Part shown: one piece after another, positions 59,626 to 64,000 of the stretch | How the letters are laid out: each line of letters opens with the position of its first letter | How positions within the stretch are numbered: the first letter of the stretch is position 1 | DNA from: Fistularia commersonii | Taxonomy: Eukaryota; Chordata; Actinopteri; Syngnathiformes; Fistulariidae | NCBI GenBank assembly: GCA_037954325.1 | Contig: JBBMNZ010000030.1 | Location: 1,841,501-1,905,500, forward strand | Direction: 5' to 3' | DNA length: 64,000 nucleotides | Made by a program: the position numbers and the translations under genes | Notes under the pieces: model-generated | The model's input: only the letters and a program-made list of their open reading frames with translations | The model's database searches: none | What the model was told of the DNA's origin: nothing

Positions 59626-59666
<41 letters not shown>

Positions 59667-60955
59667 GTTGGGTGCGTCAACACAGCGTCCAACGGGTTTA
59701 TTTATTTATAAGTTAAGTCACTCTTTATTGTCCCCTGTCAGGAGGAATTCATTTTATAGCCAGAAGGGAAACGAAAGAGAAACAAACAACACAAGGACAG
59801 CAAATGGAAAGTCAGCTAGCATCTCCCAGCTGCTCTCGGGTGCATTTACAGCGGCTGTTTTTGGACGCGGCGTTGGTGAAAACATTCTGCCGCCATCGGA
59901 GTTTGGCTCTTTAATTCTTGGATATTTGTTGTTTTTCCGGAAGGCTAACTTAGGCATACATGTTTGGTGTCAAAATCCAGATGGAGATCGTACTCTCTGC
60001 CAAGCGACGCCGCCTCGTAACACAAAAGACATACCGCTTTTTCTCCTTGAAGCACAAACATGTATCGACCTTTCTTTCTTCAAACACCCTTCCATCTACA
60101 TCAACGTTTCTCTTCCTGGATATTTAAATTTCTCAACTCTACTTGTTGAAAATGGCACTGATGTGGATGTACTGAGTCACATCACGGGTAACATGATCGG
60201 CATGAGTCGTGGGACATGTAGTTTAGGGTCACGTTTGACTTCTTTATTTTAAGACAATCGGACCTTTTAAGACGTAAAATAAGGTGGCGCGCCACATTTT
60301 GACCCGCTGGGCTTGAGTTTGACTCGTGTTCTATGCGATCAGTTCCCGCTCCGAGATCCCTCCCAAGGAGTTTGGGCCTCGGCCGGAGCTCTGCGACGCA
60401 GCCTTGTTCAGACACACTCTCTAATTCAGGTTTCTTGCGAAACGGTTGGCCTCCGGGCCGGGCGTGACAGGCGGCTCGCCGTCGTGATGGAGAACATTCT
60501 TCATCTTCTTCCGGCTTTTCCCGTCAGGGGTCGCCAAAGCCAGACAACCTCCTCCATCTAACCCTATTCTCTGCATCCTCCTCTCTAACGCCATCATATC
60601 TCTACGTCAATAAATCTTCTCTTTGGTCCGATTCCAGCTTCCGTCTTCCAATAAATTCACCATCCCTCCTTTGTACAAAACCCAACCTTCTCTCCAAAAC
60701 ACCGAGAACATGAAGACTAATATTTGTCAGGTGTGACGTCACTCTGACGGGTGGTTTCTTCCAGATTTATTTACCCCGGAGGGGGAAAATGTGTGGAGGT
60801 GACTTTAGGACGCAGCAGAAGAAGAAGCAGAGATTTAAAAACTCCAGCTGAAGTTTTTAGTTTGAGCCTGGAAAAGTTAAAGGCTTGAAACAGCGAGGGC
60901 TTGTGAAAAACACACAACGCCCGCAGTGGAGCTTGATAGTGTTGTGATAAAGTTG

Positions 60956-60993
<38 letters not shown>

Positions 60994-62418
60994 CTCTCAT
61001 GGGATCTGGCAAACCTGCTCAGCGGGCCATTGAACAAAAGTTTGCTTTAGTTTATTGTAATCGGGAGGGCGGCTGAGTCACCTTGCACCCGGACATTCAG
61101 CAACTCACTCCCGAGGGGGGGGGGGGGGGGGGTCTTTAGGTGTTTGTTGCCATGGCAACCCCCCCCCCCCGCGACAAAACTCTGGGTCGGCTGGGTCGCG
61201 TCACCCTGTATGGGAATCCCTGATGTATCAGTATCTTCACTCGTCTATAAATATTCCATATTTGTAAAATAATTCACCTCCCCCTCCTTGTTGGCCTCCC
61301 GTTGCCATTGGTTACGTCCGTCTCTCCGGAGTGTTTGCTTTGGACAAATGTTGGGCTTTTCTTGCCGCTGACAGATGTATAATTGATGTTCAGGGTCCAG
61401 GTGAGCACCGATATGTCCAATGACCCCTCCAGCTCCGAGATTTCGGCATCTAATTTGAAATTCCCGTTGTTTTAGCTTCACATGCCGATGTCCCCCCCCC
61501 CCCCCCCCCCCCCAGGTCAGGCCCTGCAATGCTACAAATGCAACCTGGGCTTCTGGAATCTGTGCCTGACCACTGAAACCACATGCAGCGCAGGAGAGAA
61601 TTGCTTCAGCGGCGTTGGGAAAGCAGGTGAGGAACTCGTCCGTCTGGAAAAAACAGGCGCGTCCGCATTCCTCCCCTGTTAGCGTCTCGCCGCTAACTGG
61701 GGGGGGGGGGGGGCCTTCTTGCTGGCCCGGCTCCAGAGCCGTCACGCTCATGATGACGGTCCCGGAATTTCCTGGTGTGACTGAAGAGATAAGAATCTGA
61801 GCAAAATAATACAGGGAACGTGAAAATAACACATCCGAGATCGGAATGAATCGGAGTTTAATGTGCTGACAACAAAATAACACATGTTATTAATGGAAAT
61901 CTAATGTATGAACCCATTGAGGTCTGGATTTAGGCTACACTTAAAACAAGTCAGAATGAATCCGTGTTGCTTCCAGTTTGATTTAAATGTTCCCTTTTAT
62001 GTTTTTTTTAACAGTTTATTTCATGGGTCGATGAAAGTCATCTCCGTCTCATCTCAGGCGGGGAAAATATCGCCCAAAATCGGATCCGGGTGTTTTTATT
62101 CGCCCTCAGATTTTAGCCGTCTCGCTCTGTTAGCGTATCGCAGTCACAGTCTGACGCCTCGGTTTCCGCCGTATCTGGTGTTTTCCCGCAGCGGGCTTCA
62201 TGGACATCAAGATGAAGGGCTGCCTGATCCGGAGCGAGTGCAACGCCACCAAGGAGGTCACTCTCCCGGGGAACTCCAGCACCACGGTCTACAAGATGAC
62301 CAAGAACTGCTGCGTGACTGACCTGTGCAACGCCGCTCCGGGCCGGGTCGGGCCGCCGGTGCTGTCCATGGCCCTCGCCGCCGCCGCCGCCGTGTTTGTG
62401 GCTAACGTCGCGGTTTGA
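56002..62418 (+). CDS. Ly6/uPAR (LU-domain) GPI-anchored protein
   Basis: Three exons: 56002-56053, 61516-61626 and 62192-62418. GT-AG ends and phases 1-1 agree, giving 129 aa. Exon 1 is a signal peptide (MNRLVLHIVAVGFCFAA). The mature part starts with LQCYKC, then CLTTETTCSAGENCFSG, a middle GCLIRSEC, and the terminal TKNCCVTDLCN, which is the full Ly6/uPAR cysteine plan. The protein ends in a hydrophobic Ala/Val tail (about 110-129), consistent with GPI attachment after the LCNAA region. The pattern NCFSGVGKA plus GC(L) resembles the SPACA4/Bouncer-type subgroup, whose members act at the gamete surface, but this assignment is uncertain. The human LY6G5/LY6G6 cluster also lies next to CSNK2B. 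Intron 1 (5.4 kb) holds the second TGACTCA-rich repeat. Confidence 0.9.
56392..56432. repeat. (CA)n microsatellite in ly6 intron 1
   Basis: About 20 CA units. Other short TG/CA runs in the same intron lie at 56262-56282 and 57104-57125. Confidence 0.9.
57620..58910. repeat. TGACTCA-rich tandem repeat block, copy 2
   Basis: Same family as 17740-19175. The left flank shares CACGACTCATGATTC and AATAAGAGACTAGA, and the right end shares AGGTGACTGACTCAGTGACTCAA. Internal units are shorter here, roughly 60-85 bp, of the form GAACGACTCACTCAGTAACT..AAGAATCACTCATTGGCTC..AGAGTAGC. It lies inside ly6 gene 1 intron 1. Confidence 0.85.
59258..59298. repeat. (TG)n microsatellite
   Basis: About 20 TG units. 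A second run follows at 59627-59665. Confidence 0.9.
59700..60335 (-). repeat. Unclassified repeat with hAT-like end
   Basis: The stretch at about 60086-60125 (CATCAACGTTTCTCTTCCTGG) recurs at 15605-15650. The end at about 60300-60330 reads TTTTGACCCGCTGGGC then TTGAGTTTGACTC, resembling an hAT terminus. A 206-codon frame crosses it but looks fortuitous. Confidence 0.45.
60490..60715 (-). repeat. LINE ORF2 3' fragment, inverted
   Basis: On the complementary strand it reads like the tail at 9820-9957: GAGGATGCAGAGAATAGGG, then GGCGACCCCTGACGGG, and an AAGAAGATGAAGAA-type end. Located in ly6 gene 1 intron 1. Confidence 0.65.
61488..61513 (+). repeat. Poly-C tract forming the ly6 exon 2 acceptor
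   Basis: About 26 consecutive C residues run straight into the CAG acceptor at 61513-61515. A poly-G/poly-C pair also lies near 61117-61133 and 61160-61170. The tract serves as the polypyrimidine tract of intron 1 and is a likely assembly weak point. Confidence 0.8.
61797..62011 (-). mobile_element. Tc1/mariner-derived MITE, copy 3 (inverted)
   Basis: On the minus strand it follows the same order as the other copies. On the plus strand the landmarks are GAGCAAAATAATACAGGGAA, AATGTGCTGACAACAAAATA, TGAGGTCTGGATT, AAAACAAGTCAGAATGAATC and AAATGTTCCCTTTTATG. It is shorter through internal deletions. Located in ly6 gene 1 intron 2. Confidence 0.82.
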
Positions 62419-62887
62419 ACCGCAAAATACGATGACTCAGAGGTTCAATTAAAACGCAGACTGTTTTTCTAAAATGTTGAAATCCCCATGATGACAGTTT
62501 TCTGCCCCGCAGGTGTTTTTTCCTAAAACAATCAACTGCTTTTTTTTTTTTTTTTTTTTTTTAATGTTTTTAGAGTGTCTTTCGCTGGGACAAAACTCCC
62601 TGGTTTTTATGCATCTCGGTCAGCCGTGGGCTTCCCCTGCCGTCTCCTAACCGACGGCCACTTTCATGTTTCGCTTTGGCCGCTCGAGGGGCTTAAAACA
62701 CCTCTTTTTATTTTCATTGTGATAAAAATCGCTGGGTGTCTGTAAAAGTAGTTCACATCCTGTTCTTCTTCTTGTTTTAACAAATTCTCCCATCTGCCAA
62801 ATTCATTACCGGAGCTGTAATGACAAATGTGTCGTTTCTATGGTGTATCTGGGAGCAGAACATGTATGCACGGGAGGATTGAAATGA

Positions 62888-62893
62888 AATAAA
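62888..62893 (+). terminator. Candidate poly(A) signal of ly6 gene 1
   Basis: AATAAA followed by GGATTGTGAGTGTCG and a GGTGTGTTTG element. An earlier ATTAAA at 62448-62453 is an alternative with a very short 3' UTR. Confidence 0.5.
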
Positions 62894-63479
62894 GGATTGT
62901 GAGTGTCGCCGTTGATCCGGCGGTGTGTTTGATTCCCTGCATTGCCGCTTCCGCTCGCAAAAACATCCAAAATGGAACGGAAAAGTCTCGTGAATCGGCA
63001 AAAAAGTGACGTTTTGTGATTGGCATTCCAACAGGGTGCGGCTCGCTGCTGCCCTCCCCCCTCGCTGCCAAGCCACCAGCCTGGCAGGACGAACCAGTTC
63101 TTCGGTCTCGCATGAATATGTTTACGGTACGGAGCAGACGTCACGTCCATGGAACCGAGAAGTTTTTAATTAAACTCCTTGGAATTTCGGCCGTTGAATT
63201 CCCAACGGTGGCACAATGAACCGTTGTTCCAAATTTCTAATTAGCACATTTCTTCACTCCGAGGCCTCCTGGATGCCATCCTGGTTTTTAGTCAATGACC
63301 AGAATTGTTTAGAACACCTTCTCACACCCCAGTCAACCCCCCCCCCCCCACACACACACACAAACACACACACATACGTCATCCCCGAACCCCGCCCCCT
63401 TTGACCTCAACCTTTTGTTTGGGATCACAGGGTGTGACCCTCCAGCCTCTTATCGGATTTCCCGGCTGCGCTCCGCAGG

Positions 63480-63487
63480 TACAAAAG
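63480..63487 (+). promoter_or_regulatory. TATA-like box of ly6 gene 2
   Basis: TACAAAAG lies 121 bp upstream of the start codon at 63601, a placement similar to the TATA box of ly6 gene 1. The match to consensus is imperfect. Confidence 0.4.
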
Positions 63488-63600
63488 CCAGGCTTACCTG
63501 GCCGTCTAACTCAGGTACGAAGAAGCTCCTTCACAGGAATCTCCTTTTTCTTCATCCGAAGCCAGACCAAGACAACCGAACCGACCCCTCGCTCATCAAG

Positions 63601-64000
63601 ATGGCCAGGATTTTGATTGGAATGATTGCGGCGGTGACTTGTTTCGTGCTCGGTAAGAGGCGAATATTTGGTTTTTAGGAAGAAAATTTAATGTTACGAT
63701 ATCAGGCAACGGCCGGATGGAGATTCAACCCAGTTTTTTTTTTTTTTTTTTTTTTTTTTGGTACCACACATCTGGGTATTGGAAAGAAAGTGGAGTCATG
63801 AGACAAAAAAAAAGTAGATAAATAAATCATCTTTATTCGAATTGGTCAGAAGAATTTCTCAAAAACTCACCTTCTTCTCGCAGGTCCTCCTTTGAAACTA
63901 GAACCTCCCGATCTTTTGTTTTCGTGATATCTCGACGGTTTCCCTCGACGACGCCGGTTAACCCGTCGCAAAAACCTGTTTGTGTTTCAGCCGAATCGCT
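63601..64000 (+). CDS. Second Ly6-type gene, 5' part (partial)
   Basis: Exon 1 is 63601-63652, a 52-nt signal-peptide exon (MARILIGMIAAVTCFVL) ending in phase 1 before GTAAGA. Length and phase are identical to exon 1 of the upstream Ly6 gene. A strong acceptor (TTTGTGTTTCAG) at 63979-63990 opens the next exon at 63991, adding AES and a partial codon before the window ends. Ly6 proteins commonly start their mature chain with a residue or two before LxCxxC, so this fits, but no cysteine is visible yet. It is probably a tandem paralog of the preceding gene. Confidence 0.7.

Overview
The window is vertebrate nuclear DNA, almost certainly from a ray-finned (teleost) fish. The genes carry GT-AG introns with exactly matching phases, (CA)n microsatellites are very dense, and the repeats are typical of fish: L2-like tails, nonautonomous Tc1/mariner, hAT and Tigger elements, and a retroviral remnant. 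The species cannot be fixed from the sequence. All six genes were assembled by hand from splice sites and compared with family sequences known to me. No database search was run.

Layout: prrt1 (684-3954, +), a tmem268-like gene (10952-17311, -), neu1 sialidase (22203-26371, +), prrc2a/BAT2 (coding 31296-41034, +), an internally deleted endogenous retrovirus (about 41.3-44.9 kb, -), csnk2b (48266-51103, +), and two Ly6/uPAR genes in tandem (56002-62418, and 63601 to the window edge, both +). PRRT1, NEU1, PRRC2A, CSNK2B and a LY6 cluster all lie in the human MHC class III region. The window is therefore a rearranged teleost class III-type block without class I or II genes. TMEM268 is the exception: the human gene lies at 9q32, in the chromosome 9 paralogon of the MHC.

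The genes do not form one pathway. They encode a synaptic CD225-type membrane protein, an uncharacterised two-pass membrane protein, a lysosomal sialidase, an RNA-binding proline-rich protein, the regulatory subunit of casein kinase 2, and small GPI-anchored cysteine-rich proteins. Their link is inherited synteny.

Points worth a second look: a probable MHC-side TMEM268 ohnolog; a prrc2a frame that stops about 550 residues before the human C-terminus, at a sequence one base away from a splice donor, with a retroviral relic just downstream; two dispersed copies of a 1.3-1.4 kb repeat rich in TGACTCA motifs; an 18-bp-arm perfect hairpin in a neu1 intron; paired MiT/TFE-type sites upstream of neu1; a Tc1-like MITE family with shared deletion structure; and an hAT element with a perfect 8-bp target duplication.

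Intergenic DNA (about 4-10.9, 17.3-22.0, 44.9-48.1 and 51.1-55.7 kb) is mostly repeats and microsatellites. I saw no tRNA, rRNA or CRISPR array.
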